From assembly GCA_035502095.1 (NCBI GenBank), contig DATJUX010000043.1:394766-458765 (forward strand): a stretch of DNA of 64,000 nucleotides, in the 5' to 3' direction. This DNA comes from JAKANT01 sp035502095 (GTDB lineage Bacteria; Pseudomonadota; Gammaproteobacteria; Burkholderiales; Burkholderiaceae_F). Shown in pieces: positions 52,101 through 60,651 of the stretch. How positions within the stretch are numbered: position 1 is the stretch's first letter; each line of letters begins with the position of its first letter. The position numbers were made by a program, and so were the translations under genes. The notes beneath the pieces are model-generated. The model saw only the letters and a list, made by a program, of their open reading frames with translations, did no database searches and had not been told where the DNA came from.

Positions 52101-52478
52101 AACACGAACGAGCAGGTCATCTACAGCCCGATCATCTACGGCGGCGCCTTCATCATCAACACGACGGTGCCGGCGGCGGTCAACCCGTTCGCGTGCACGC
52201 CCAATCTGCCCAGCGGCTGGACGATGGCACTCAACCCGACCAGCGGCGGCGCGCTGCCAAACTCGTTCTTTGCCGACTCCAACAACAACTTCGTCACCGT
52301 GAACGGGTCGGTGGTGAGCGGCATCGCGCTGAATGCCACGGGCTCGCCGTCGGTGGTCACCGCCTCGAACAATCCGTACCTTGTCAATCAGACGACCTCC
52401 GGCATCGGCACGGTCAACCAGATCAACCCGCCTGGCGGCACCACCGGTGGCCGCGTCACCTGGAACCAGTTGCGCTGA
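49140..52478 (+). CDS. pilY1: PilY1-type pilus tip adhesin with N-terminal lectin-like domain
   Basis: This 1112-residue secreted protein has an N-terminal signal-like hydrophobic stretch (about 15-33). The next 300 residues resemble an L-type (legume-like) lectin, with DGADGIGFFLMDGA, GLVGAYLGLGIDEFGNF and FRFG-like ends, where Pseudomonas PilY1 has a von Willebrand A domain. The C-terminal two thirds form the PilY1 beta-propeller: VYAGANDGMVHGF, GTPAIRRFHNGSWGFVFGN and the calcium site DLDGDHVVDYIYAGDLFGNLW at about residues 805-825 (quoted in part). It should sit on the pilus tip and bind surfaces, perhaps glycans. It is the fifth gene of the minor-pilin operon. Confidence 0.9.
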   Translation: MVAVSDFAAGKRPFIVARLVLAAAALAFHGASSGVVIQDDLTQSSAQLNWSALNGACLTAGNGTGTIPACVGLSYYSGDPNALKGGATGTLPDTAGNGALRFTDWTSQNGAVVSNFTFPASDGVNVVFTTVTYLGDSGGTGKDGADGIGFFLMDGAVSPNLGAWGGSLAYSCSNSNAPYDGLVGAYLGLGIDEFGNFLNQSDNTSTGFGYQPGRIGLRGNGNVAWSWLNANYPNYYPSSLNSSKRQAAVQNTCKTGNLWNYSSGSGVQTSTAVANYLALPNGYKVLPSSNQIANESAVKRSDGVPITYNLQVTQDGRLSLAYSYNGGAYQPVLTNQSITASNGALPSNLRFGFTGSTGGSRNIHEITCFRAQPAEQADSSAGINTQQTSQVQIGTQVYLSFYHSNNWWGQLTSQNLVYNSSTNTVTISSSVNWDASCVLTGGSCAATGTTTTAQGPANRQILTWNGTTGTGLEWSNLTTAQQNALDAGDATPYDANRLNYLRGDRTNEITTSGTGLFRARTSVLADVYHSTPTWVGPPVGPYSTLTSWTDNLYTTATMAENASTAQRYSTFASNNATRLNVVYAGANDGMVHGFRSGSYDGAVTSSLPFGNYVSNSTTPNDGAEMIAYMPGAVLQTIHNNTTSGLDYSSTQYGHAFSVDQTPGTGDLFYNSNWHTWLVGGLGAGGSAIYALDITNPSNFSESNASSLVMGEWTPSTLSCINVSSCGNHLGNTWGTPAIRRFHNGSWGFVFGNGLSSSSGHAGIYIVLVDPTSGAKSAYFLDTGYTASNDPTGANRPDGITFVTPADLDGDHVVDYIYAGDLFGNLWRFDVTSNNPSYWTVSHYGNSGPTPLFSTPSGQPITTRPLVLSTPATSGSNRLMVDFGTGQEIPLTLTAATSYATGTQSLYGIWDWDMGGWNSVSPSVQYAALTGSRTISTSQLTTQTITLLSAGTSSSAATRTVTTKTVCWYNSSTCSGSNTKFGWLINLPNTNEQVIYSPIIYGGAFIINTTVPAAVNPFACTPNLPSGWTMALNPTSGGALPNSFFADSNNNFVTVNGSVVSGIALNATGSPSVVTASNNPYLVNQTTSGIGTVNQINPPGGTTGGRVTWNQLR

Positions 52479-52479
52479 C

Positions 52480-52920
52480 ATGAAACACGACAACCATGCC
52501 TTCCGCGCGGCGCGCGGCTTTACTCTGACGGAGCTGATCGTCGCGATGGCGGTGGTCGGGGTGCTCACAGGGATTGCGGTCGCGAGCTACGCATACCAGA
52601 TCACCAAGTCGCGTCGTGCGGACGCCAAGTCCGCGCTGCTTGACCTGGCGGCGCGCGAGGAGCGCTACTTCGCCGCCAACAACACCTACACCAACGTCGC
52701 GGCGAATCTCGGCTACGGAGCGCTGCCGGCGGCGATTCCAGGCGGCACGTCCACGACGACCTACACGCTGAACGTCACCGCCGTCACCGCAACCTCGTTC
52801 AGCGCGCAGGCGTCCCGCGCCCAGGTACAGGCGAACGATGGCTGCGGCGACTACACCGTCGACGACCGCGGCACGCAGAGCAACGTCAACAACACGCTCG
52901 CGACTTCCAGCTGCTGGTAG
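52480..52920 (+). CDS. pilE: type IV pilin-like protein PilE
   Basis: This 146-residue pilin has an 13-residue leader ending in Gly, then FTLTELIVAMAVVGVLTGIA with Glu5, followed by ASYAYQITKSRRADAKSALL, the PilE minor-pilin type. The C-terminal half has the two Cys of the D-region (NDGCGDYTVDDRG and SSCW at the end). It starts one base after the pilY1 stop. It is the last gene of the operon. The next gene is convergent, 37 bp away, with no clear terminator. Confidence 0.9.
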   Translation: MKHDNHAFRAARGFTLTELIVAMAVVGVLTGIAVASYAYQITKSRRADAKSALLDLAAREERYFAANNTYTNVAANLGYGALPAAIPGGTSTTTYTLNVTAVTATSFSAQASRAQVQANDGCGDYTVDDRGTQSNVNNTLATSSCW

Positions 52921-52957
52921 CGCGTCGCGGCCGCCACGGCGGCGCTCGACCGGCTCG

Positions 52958-53386
52958 CTATCCGACCTGGTTCAGCCAGGCAAGATGCTCGATCGCGGCA
53001 CGGGCTGGCTCGCCATGATGCAAGGCCGGGCGATCGGCCTCGAAGTCGACCAGGCTCAGCCGCGCGAGCCACCCTTCGCCGTAAGGATCAGCGTGCAGCA
53101 GCTCCGGCTGGTTCTCCAGTCGCGGGTTTACCGCAATCACGCGCCCGCTCACCGGTGACTTGACCGACACGACGGCTTTCGCGATCTCGATCACGGCGAT
53201 CGAACGGCCGCGCTGGATCTCGGCGCCGACCGATTTCGGCCGGCACATGTGGATTTCGCCGGCGAGGCGAACGCCGAGCGACGTGATGCCGACCGTGGCC
53301 GAGGTGGCGTCGTGCAGCCGCGCCCACGCCTGGTGTTCGACCAGGTACCAGAGATCGTCGGGGAACTCGAGGCCGCGGACGATCAC
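52958..53386 (-). CDS. GcvH-like lipoyl-carrier protein of the formate dehydrogenase operon
   Basis: This 142-residue protein has the glycine cleavage H-protein fold. LWYLVEHQAWARLHD and TVGITSLGVRLAGEIHMCRP lead to the lipoylation region IEIAKAVVSVKSPVSGRVIA, where the lysine in AKAV matches the lipoyl site. A C-terminal GEGWLARLSLVD is also typical. It starts at GTG 53386, overlapping the fdhE stop by four bases. No gcvT or gcvP gene is nearby. Its link to the formate dehydrogenase operon suggests a role other than glycine cleavage, but that is inference. Confidence 0.85.
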   Translation of the reverse strand: MIVRGLEFPDDLWYLVEHQAWARLHDATSATVGITSLGVRLAGEIHMCRPKSVGAEIQRGRSIAVIEIAKAVVSVKSPVSGRVIAVNPRLENQPELLHADPYGEGWLARLSLVDFEADRPALHHGEPARAAIEHLAWLNQVG

Positions 53387-54390
53387 GGTGCGTCCGGCGC
53401 GGACGACGGATCCGGATCGCCGAACAGGAGCATCAGGTTCACCCCGTGGCGCTGGCGGCCGGACTCGGAGACCAGCACGTCGAGCGTCACCGAGGCAAGG
53501 TCGTCGGCGATCGGGTCGACCTGACTGTCCTTCTCCATGTGCACGATCTTGAGATAGTGGCCGCATTCGTCGCACGTCTCGGCCTGTACTGCATCGCCCT
53601 GGTGTATCGCCGCTGCGGCGTGATGCGCGATGGGCTCCAGCGACTGATACGCGATGCCTTTCGTCGTCTCGCAGAACGTGCACTTGATCCGCACCATGTT
53701 CCACTGCGTCGAACACAACGAACAGTGCAGGTAGCGCAGCCCGGCGGTCTCGGCGGCGATGCGGGTGATGCTCGCGGTGGGCCGGCTGCCGCAGCAGGGG
53801 CAGAGCGTCGCGTTCGTGGTGCGGCCGAACGGTGCGCTGCCCGGATCGCTGGCGGCGGCTGCGGTTGCCGAGACCAGGTGCGTCCAGTACGTCTGCAGCG
53901 CGGCCGCGATCAACGGTGCAGTGCCGAGATCGAGCCCGACCATCACGCCGTTCACCAGGCGGTCCGCCTGGAGCTCGATCGCTTCGGCAGGCGTCGCACG
54001 CAGGGTGCTCAGCGTGGCGCGCGCCGGCCCGTCGCGCGTGCGCTCCGACAGCGTATCGAGCAGCTGCGCCAGGCCCTGCCGCCAGCCTGGGTCGCGGCTC
54101 CAGGACGCGGCCGGCAGCGGAGCCTCGGCCGCACGCGCCGCCGCCTCGAGGTGCTGCGCGGAGGGAAGGCGCACCTGCGGATAGTCCTGCAACAGCGCAT
54201 GCTGGGCGCGGGCCACCTCCGCGACGAAGCGGAGGTAGTCGCCCATCGCGTGGTCCGCGGCGAGCTGGCGCAGGCGCACCTCGCGCTCGGCAAAAACAGA
54301 CGCGCGGTCCGGCAGCCGCAGGTACGGCGTCCCCCGCGGCGCCCGAACCGCGATCTCTTCGGGCGTCAGGACCCGCGCGGTGTGGGTCAC
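53383..54390 (-). CDS. fdhE: formate dehydrogenase accessory protein FdhE
   Basis: This 335-residue cytoplasmic protein carries the four FdhE CxxC pairs: CPCC, CSLC, CTFC and CDEC (within LCPCCGSRP, HCSLCSTQW, KCTFCETTKG and ETCDECGHYL). These bind iron or zinc. FdhE helps mature respiratory formate dehydrogenase before Tat export. The start is GTG 54390, with GAGGG upstream. It follows the gamma subunit gene after 19 bp and is coupled to the GcvH-like gene. Confidence 0.94.
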   Translation of the reverse strand: MTHTARVLTPEEIAVRAPRGTPYLRLPDRASVFAEREVRLRQLAADHAMGDYLRFVAEVARAQHALLQDYPQVRLPSAQHLEAAARAAEAPLPAASWSRDPGWRQGLAQLLDTLSERTRDGPARATLSTLRATPAEAIELQADRLVNGVMVGLDLGTAPLIAAALQTYWTHLVSATAAAASDPGSAPFGRTTNATLCPCCGSRPTASITRIAAETAGLRYLHCSLCSTQWNMVRIKCTFCETTKGIAYQSLEPIAHHAAAAIHQGDAVQAETCDECGHYLKIVHMEKDSQVDPIADDLASVTLDVLVSESGRQRHGVNLMLLFGDPDPSSAPDAP

Positions 54391-54409
54391 GGGCGCCCTC
54401 GCGGCACCG

Positions 54410-55033
54410 TCATTTGCCGCCCGTCATGTCCTTGAACCAGAGCGGGTGGTTCTGGCGCGCCCAGGCTTCGGACACCGTGCCGCGCGTCATCGCACGCACC
54501 GTGCCCTTGACCCAGATGGCGGCGTACACGTGGGCGATGATCGCCAGGATCAGCACGAACGCGGCGAGAGCGTGCAACAGCACCGCGAAACGTCGCAACG
54601 TGACCGGAAAGTCGTCCGCGAACCAGGGCTGCCAGAACGTGATGCCCGTCACCAGCAGGACCACGATGGCAATCACGGAAATCCAGAACACGACCTTTTG
54701 TCCCGCGTTGTACTTGCCCACCGGCGGCAGGTCCGACTTTTCCCCGCGCAGCAGGGCGCCGCTGGCGCGCATCCATTCGCGGTCACCGTCGTTGATCAGG
54801 TTCTGGCGCCAGAAGCGCGCGCCGAGCGCCAGGAACGCCAGGAACAGCGCGCACCCGAGGAACGGGTGCAGGATGCGCGTCCAGGTCCCGCCGCCGAAGA
54901 AGTCGGTGAAGAAGAAGAACGCGGGATGGAAGGCCGCGAGCCCGGAGAGCGCGGCCAGCACGAACAGCAGCGCCGTGATCCAGTGGTTGATGCGCTCGCT
55001 GTCGTCGTAGCGGACCACGTAGCGCGTGCTCAT
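54410..55033 (-). CDS. fdoI: formate dehydrogenase gamma subunit, cytochrome b556
   Basis: This 207-residue membrane protein has four helices and b-heme His residues (INHWITALLFVLAALSG, WTRILHPFLGCALFLAF, LLHALAAFVLILAIIAHVYA). It accepts electrons from the beta subunit and passes them to quinone. WARQNHPLWFKDMTGGK at the end is typical of FdnI/FdoI. The gene is 33 bp downstream of fdhB. The symbol fdoI is by family resemblance; fdnI would be equally valid. Confidence 0.93.
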   Translation of the reverse strand: MSTRYVVRYDDSERINHWITALLFVLAALSGLAAFHPAFFFFTDFFGGGTWTRILHPFLGCALFLAFLALGARFWRQNLINDGDREWMRASGALLRGEKSDLPPVGKYNAGQKVVFWISVIAIVVLLVTGITFWQPWFADDFPVTLRRFAVLLHALAAFVLILAIIAHVYAAIWVKGTVRAMTRGTVSEAWARQNHPLWFKDMTGGK

Positions 55034-55066
55034 GACATCACCCTCCGCCGCTGCACGACCGGCGCC

Positions 55067-55954
55067 TCACACCTTGGCTTCATCCTCTTTCTCCTTGGTC
55101 TCGATCGGCCCGACCTTGATGTAGTGGAAGAAGCCCGCGAGCACCGCGCCCACCATGGCGGCCACCGCGAGCGGCTTGGCGACGCCCTTCCACAGCGACA
55201 CCATCGGGCTCACCTTCGGATCGTCCGGCAAGCCGTGATAGAGCTGCGGCTTGTCGCCGTGCTGCAGGACGTACATCACGTGCGTGCCGCCGACGCCTTG
55301 CGGGTCGTACACCGCCGCCTGTGCGTAGCCGCGCTCCTTGAGATCGACGATGCGGTCGGCGGCGAACGCGTGCATGTCCGCCTTGGTGCCGAAGCGGATC
55401 GCGCCGGTGGGGCAGGACTTCACGCAGGCGGGTTCGAGGCCGACGCCGACGCGATCGGAGCACAGGCTGCACTTGTACGCCTTGTTGTCCTTCTTGCTGA
55501 TGCGCGGCACGTTGAACGGACAACCGACGATGCAGTACCCGCAACCGATGCAGTTCTCCGAGATGAAGTCGACGATGCCGTTGCTGTACTTCACGATGGC
55601 GCCGGGTGCGGGACAGGCCTTCAGGCAGCCGGGATCCTCGCAGTGCATGCAGCCGTCCTTGCGGATCAGCCATTCGAGGCGCGCTCCTTCGGCGCCCTGG
55701 ATCTCGACCTCCGAGAAGCGCATGACGGTCCACGACTCGGGCGTCAGGTCGGCCGGATTGTCGTAGGCGCCGACGTTGGTTCCGATCGTGTCGCGCAGGT
55801 CGTTCCACTGCATGCAGGCGACCTGGCACGCCTTGCACCCGATGCAGCTCGATACGTCGATCAGCTTGGCGACCTCGGGCGAGTGCCGCGCCTGCGGCGG
55901 GGGCGTCGTCTGCGCCGAGCGTTTTTCGATGTCGAGAGACTGGAGTGTCGACAT
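55067..55954 (-). CDS. fdhB: formate dehydrogenase beta subunit, 4x[4Fe-4S]
   Basis: This 295-residue iron-sulfur protein has four cysteine clusters: SCIGCKACQVACMQW, GCMHCEDPGCLKACP, NCIGCGYCIVGCPF and KCSLCSDRVGVG..CVKSCP. It carries electrons from the molybdenum subunit to cytochrome b. A C-terminal helix (VAAMVGAVLAGFFHYIKVG) anchors it to the membrane, as in FdnH/FdoH. It starts just after fdhA (three-base gap) and precedes the gamma subunit. Confidence 0.95.
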   Translation of the reverse strand: MSTLQSLDIEKRSAQTTPPPQARHSPEVAKLIDVSSCIGCKACQVACMQWNDLRDTIGTNVGAYDNPADLTPESWTVMRFSEVEIQGAEGARLEWLIRKDGCMHCEDPGCLKACPAPGAIVKYSNGIVDFISENCIGCGYCIVGCPFNVPRISKKDNKAYKCSLCSDRVGVGLEPACVKSCPTGAIRFGTKADMHAFAADRIVDLKERGYAQAAVYDPQGVGGTHVMYVLQHGDKPQLYHGLPDDPKVSPMVSLWKGVAKPLAVAAMVGAVLAGFFHYIKVGPIETKEKEDEAKV

Positions 55955-55957
55955 GGC

Positions 55958-58900
55958 TCAGGCCCTCTCGATGTTGACGGTGAAACTCTTGTACTCGGGC
56001 GTCTGCGTGTTCGCGTCGCCGACGAAAGGCGTCAACGTGTTCACGAGATAACCGGGCTTCGCGAGGCCGACGAAACCCCAGTGGTTCGGCAGGCCCACCG
56101 TCTCGATCTTCCTGCCATCGACGTCGAGCTGGGGTATGCGCTTGGTGACGATGGCCACCGCCTTGATGTAACCGCGGTTGGACGAGACCTTGACCATGTC
56201 GCCGTGCTTGATGCCCTTGGCCGCCGCCAACGTCTCGCTGATCTCGACGAACTGCTGCGGCTGCACGATCGCGCTGGTGCGGACGTTCTTGGTCCAGTAG
56301 TGGAAGTGCTCGGTGAGCCGGTAGCTGGTCGCGACGTAGGGGAACTCCTTCGGCGAACCGAAGGCCTCCATGTCGCCCTTGAACACCCGTGCCGCCGGAT
56401 TGGACTTCACCTTCGGGTTGTTCGGGTGCAACGGATTGCTCTCCAGCGGCGACTCGAACGGCTCGTAGTGCTCGGGCAACGGGCCCTCCGCCATGCCGGT
56501 GGGCGCGAACAAGCGCGCGACGCCTTCCGCAGTCATGATGAACGGCTGCACGCGATCGGGGTCGTCGGGACTTGCATCCGGCCGGATGTCGGGCACGTCG
56601 GCGCCGCCCCAGGCCTTTCCGCTCCACTGGACCAGCTTGCGCCTGGGATCCCAGGGCTTGCCGTTGGGTGCCGAGGACGCCGCGTTGTAGAGGATGCGGC
56701 GGTTGGCGGGCCACGACCACGCCCAGTTCAGTGTCTGGCCGATGCCCCACGGGTCGCTGTTGTCGCGCCGGGCCATCAGGTTGCCGGCCTGCGTCCACAT
56801 GCCGGCATAGATCCAGCAGCCCGAAGTGGTCGTGCCGTCGTCGCGCAGCTGGCCGAAGCCCGCGATCTGCTCGCCCGCCTTCAGCAGCTGCTTCGGCGGC
56901 GCCTTCGGGTCCTTCGGATCAGGCGGCGCGAAGACGTCGACGAGCACTCGCCCGTTGCATTCCATCGCGAGTTCGTCGGGTGCAGGGTTGTTCGGGATCT
57001 TGTACGGCCAGGTGAGCTTCAGGACCGGATCCGGGAAGGCACCGCCGTCCTTGGCATACGCCGCGCGCAGGCGCGTGAAGATGTTGGCGATGATTTCGGC
57101 ATCGCCGAGCGCCTCCCCGGGCGGGGGCGCGCCCTTCCAGTGCCATTGCAGCCAGCGGCCGCTGTTGGTGAGCGAACCCTCTTCCTCCGCAAAGCAGGTG
57201 CTGGGCAGGCGGAAGACCGTGGTCTGGATCTCATCCGTCTTGACGTCGTTGTATTCGCCGAAGTTCCTCCAGAATTCGCTGGTCTCGGTCGCGAGCGGAT
57301 CGATGATGGCGAGGTACTTCAGCTTCGACAGCCCGGTGATGATCTTCTTCTTGTTAGGGAACGAGCCCACCGGATTGAAGCCCTGGCAGATGTACCCGTT
57401 CAGCTGGCCCTGGCTCATCAGCTCGAACGCGGCCAGGACGTCGTAGCTGCGGTCCCACTTCGGCAGGAAGTGGTACGCCCACGAATTCTCCGCCGTCGCG
57501 GCGTCGCCCCACCAGGCCTTCTGCATGCTGACGAAGAACTTGGGATAGTTCTGCCAGTAGCTCATCTGGTTCGGGCGCAGCGGCTTGAGGGCGCGCGGCT
57601 TGTAGTACGTCTCGAGGTCCTGCTCGTTGTCGCGTGCCAGCGAGAGGTAGCCGGTCAGGCTGGTCGACAGGAGGCCGAGGTCGGTCAGGCCCTGGATGTT
57701 GCTGTGGCCGCGCAGCGCATTCATTCCGCCGCCGGCAACCCCGATGTTGCCGAGCAGCAGCTGCATGATCGCCGCGGTGCGGATCATTTCCGATCCGACG
57801 CTGTGCTGCGTCCAGCCGAGCGCGTACATGATCGTCATCGCACGGTCCGGCACCGCGGTGCTCGCGATGTATTCGCACACCTTGAGGAAACTGTCCTTCG
57901 GCGTGCCGGTGATGCGGCTGACCATGTCCGGCGTGTAGCGCTCGAAGTGTTTCTTCATCACCTGCAGCACGCAGCGCGGGTGCTGCAGCGTCGGGTCGAC
58001 CTTCGCGAAGCCCTTCTCGTCGAGCTCGTAGCTCCAGCTCGCGGGGTTGTAGCTGCGTTTGGCCTCGTCGTATCCGGAGAAGATCCCGTCATCGAACGAA
58101 TAGGCGGCGCCCACGATGAAGGAGGCGTTGGTGTAGTTCTTGACGTACTCGTGCTGGATCTTGTCGTTGGCGAGCAGGTAGCTGATCACGCCGCCCAGGA
58201 ACGCGATGTCGCTGCCGGCGCGGATCGGCGCGTAGTAGTCCGCCATCGCGGCACTGCGCGTGAAGCGAGGATCGACGACGACGAGGCGCGCCTTGTTGTG
58301 CTGCTTGGCTTCGATGACCCACTTGAAGCCGCACGGATGCGCTTCGGCGGCGTTGCCGCCCATGATCAGGACGATGTCGGCGTTCTTGATGTCCACCCAG
58401 TGGTTGGTCATCGCGCCGCGGCCGAACGTCGGGGCCAGACTGGCCACCGTCGGGCCGTGTCAGACACGCGCCTGGTTGTCGATGACCAGCATCCCCAGCG
58501 AACGCATCACCTTCTGGGTGACGTAGCCGGATTCGTTGGAGGACGCCGACGCACACAGCATCCCGGTGGTGAGCCAGCGGTTGACCGTCTGACCCGCGCC
58601 GTTGGTCGCGACGAAATTGGCGTCGCGATCCGCCTTCATCAGCTTGGTCAGGCGATCGAACGCCTCCTCCCAGCCGACCCGCTTCCATTCCTTTGCGCCC
58701 GCCTCGCGGATCTCCGGGTACTTGAGCCGGTTGGGGCTGTGCACGAAGTCGAGCAGGCCGGCTCCCTTCGGGCACAGCGTGCCTCGGTTGACCGGATGGT
58801 CGGGGTCGCCCTCGATGTGCACGATGTTGGCGGTGACGTTCTTCGCCTTGTCGCCGAGGCTGTAGATGATGACGCCGCACCCGACCGCGCAATACGGACA

Positions 58901-59077
58901 GGTGTTGCGCGTCTCGGTCGTGCGCGCGAGCTTGAAGTTGCGTATCTCGGCGAGTGCCGCGGTCGGTGAGTAGCCGAGCGCGGCGAGGCTCGATCCGACC
59001 AGCCCCGCGCCGCTGACGCGAAAGAACTGCCTGCGATTCATGTCCATGCGCTCTCCCCCTCGGGCCGTCGGGCCCAT
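55958..59077 (-). CDS. fdhA: formate dehydrogenase alpha subunit, selenocysteine-containing
   Basis: The product is 1039 residues when the in-frame TGA at 58460-58462 is read as selenocysteine (residue 206, NQARV-U-HGPTVASLA). Both sides of the TGA are one continuous molybdopterin oxidoreductase: a Tat signal at the start (MNRRQFFRVSGAGLVGSSLA), the [4Fe-4S] motif CPYCAVGCGVII, then NHWVDIKNADIVLIMGGN and a long C-terminal MGD domain. It oxidises formate to CO2 on the periplasmic side. A hairpin that matches a bacterial SECIS begins ten bases after the TGA. Its operon is fdhA-fdhB-fdoI-fdhE-gcvH-like. No sel genes are in the window. Confidence 0.95.
58430..58462 (-). promoter_or_regulatory. 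UGA codon with SECIS element
   Basis: On the coding strand the UGA (58462-58460) is followed after ten bases by CGG, a bulged U, GGCC, the loop AGUCU, GGCC and CCG (58449-58430). The stem pairs perfectly on each side of the bulged U. The loop GU lies at bases 20 and 21 after the codon and the bulged U at base 14, as I recall for E. coli fdhF. It should recruit SelB for selenocysteine insertion. Confidence 0.88.
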
Positions 59078-59279
59078 GCGGTTCCACTTGGACTGCTCCG
59101 CGCTTCTGCTGTCGCATCCGCGCCGGCACTCAGTATGGCACCGCTAAACGCGTGTGAACGTGGCGTGCGCATACAACCTTTGTCTGCACGACCCCGCGCG
59201 CAGCGCCTGTACGGATGGTATCGGTGCGATGCAACGAGCCAGCGCACCCTCGGCGATCACATGCTCGGATCCAAGACCG

Positions 59280-59579
59280 TCACCGCGGTAGGGGCTCCTT
59301 GCCGTAGTGCTGCGCCAGATAGGCGGCGATCGGCTCGACGTCCTCCTTCGGGATCGGCGCAGCGAACGCGTTGATCATCCTGTTGTCCGTGCCGGTCCAG
59401 CCGGCCTTATCGAGAAAGCGCGAGTTCATCTCGATGTAGTCGAGGCTGTGGCATGCCGCGCATTGGCCGAACTTGTCCTTGCCCGGGCCGTCGGCGAGTT
59501 GCAGCGGCGTTTCCTGGGCCAGCTCGACCTTGGGCGGCGATGGAGCGACGCAACCGGCCAGGGCTCTTACTCGGCGCAA
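59280..59579 (-). CDS. c-type cytochrome, SorB-like, 5' end uncertain
   Basis: The conserved part is a single-heme cytochrome c: GKDKFGQCAACHSLDYIEMN, then RFLDKAGWTGTDNRMINAFA and VEPIAAYLAQHYGK. This resembles the SorB subunit of sulfite dehydrogenase, but no sorA lies nearby. The N-terminus is odd. From TTG 59579 it reads MRRVRALAGCVAPSPPK, where a longer signal peptide would be expected, and upstream frame extension to 59720 is not signal-like. It may be truncated at the 5' end or start from TTG as a short lipoprotein. It lies 200 bp upstream of fdhA on the same strand. Confidence 0.6.
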   Translation of the reverse strand: MRRVRALAGCVAPSPPKVELAQETPLQLADGPGKDKFGQCAACHSLDYIEMNSRFLDKAGWTGTDNRMINAFAAPIPKEDVEPIAAYLAQHYGKEPLPR

Positions 59580-59836
59580 ACGCCCGCATTTCTCAATGCT
59601 ACGCGCGATCGCCGCGGCCGGCGCACGCAGCGCAGCAGCGTCGTGCCGGCAGGACGGAGAGCGAAAGAATTTCTTCTTCGTCTCGACCCACAAGATGTAG
59701 GGCACCATGTGCGCAGCCAACTAGATGCTGTAGTTATTGCGCCTCCAGATAACAAGATTTGGTGGTGCTCGGCCGAAGGGCGGGTTGCGCGCGCCGGCGC
59801 TGCCGCTACACTCGCGCGCGTTGGATCGTGTCGCCG

Positions 59837-60586
59837 ATGTCCGTCGTTCAAGCCGCGAAAGCCCCCGCCGTCTTCGATCTGCGCAGCGCCGCGCTAACGC
59901 TGTTGGTCGTCGTGCTGAAGACGACCGACCTTGCCGCGCTGGCCGGCGAGTTCGCGGCCCGCTTCGGCGCCGCCAACGACATGTTCGAAGGCGATCCGGT
60001 CGCGATCGATCTGGCGAAGGTCAGCACCGCCGAGGAGGCAATCGACTTCGTGGCGTTGATCGCGCTGTTGCGCCAGCATCGGATGGTGCCGGTCGTGGCC
60101 CGCGGCGGCAGTGCCGGGCAGATGGCGGCGGCGCGCGCGGCCGGGCTCGCCGCGGCGCCCGCCGCGGTGGCGCGGGCCGCCGGCGACGCGGCGAACGAGG
60201 CCCCCGCGCAGCCCGAAGCGAAGGGCGAGGACGCTGCGCCGCCACCGGCGCCGGTCACGCTGCTCGTGGACAAGCCGCTGCGCTCAGGCCAGCGGGTCTA
60301 CGCCAGGGGCGGCGACCTGGTGGTGCTGGCCGTGGTGAGCTTCGGTGCCGAGGTGATAGCGGACGGCAACGTGCACGTGTACGCGCCGCTGCGGGGACGC
60401 GCGATCGCGGGCGCACTGGGCAATACGGAGGCGCGGATCTTCGCCGCGTGCATGGAGGCGCAACTGCTCTCGATCGCCGGCTTGTATCGCTCCGGCGACA
60501 CCGCCGTGCCGGCGGAACTGCGCGGCAAGCCGGCGCAGGTGCGGCTGCAAGGCGAAAAACTGGTGCTCGAGGAATTGAAGTTCTGA
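59837..60586 (+). CDS. minC: septum site-determining protein MinC
   Basis: This 249-residue protein is the FtsZ inhibitor of the Min system. The N-terminal domain (about 1-105) starts with FDLRSAALTLLVVVLKTTDL. A long Ala/Pro-rich linker follows (about 106-150). The C-terminal beta-helix has LLVDKPLRSGQRVYARGGDL, NVHVYAPLRGRAIAGALGNT and FAACMEAQLLSIAGLY, the MinD-binding surface. The ATG at 59837 fits the family. The first gene of minCDE, it is 65 bp before minD. Confidence 0.95.
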   Translation: MSVVQAAKAPAVFDLRSAALTLLVVVLKTTDLAALAGEFAARFGAANDMFEGDPVAIDLAKVSTAEEAIDFVALIALLRQHRMVPVVARGGSAGQMAAARAAGLAAAPAAVARAAGDAANEAPAQPEAKGEDAAPPPAPVTLLVDKPLRSGQRVYARGGDLVVLAVVSFGAEVIADGNVHVYAPLRGRAIAGALGNTEARIFAACMEAQLLSIAGLYRSGDTAVPAELRGKPAQVRLQGEKLVLEELKF

Positions 60587-60651
60587 CGTAACGCGCCGCC
60601 GGCGCCCGGTCCGGCGCCGGCGATGGCGGTTTCGGAAAGGATGCGAAGCGT

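Noticed and set aside
49098..52568. An 1156-codon minus-strand frame opposite pilY1
   Set aside because: It is a GC-driven antisense frame with no domain; pilY1 on the plus strand has the signal, propeller and calcium motif.
58460..58462. fdhA as a pseudogene interrupted by a stop
   Set aside because: The stop is TGA at the known selenocysteine position and is followed by a correctly placed SECIS hairpin.
54380..58969. A 1529-codon plus-strand frame opposite the formate dehydrogenase genes
   Set aside because: It is the antisense shadow of fdhA, fdhB and fdoI; the translated sequence shows no family features.
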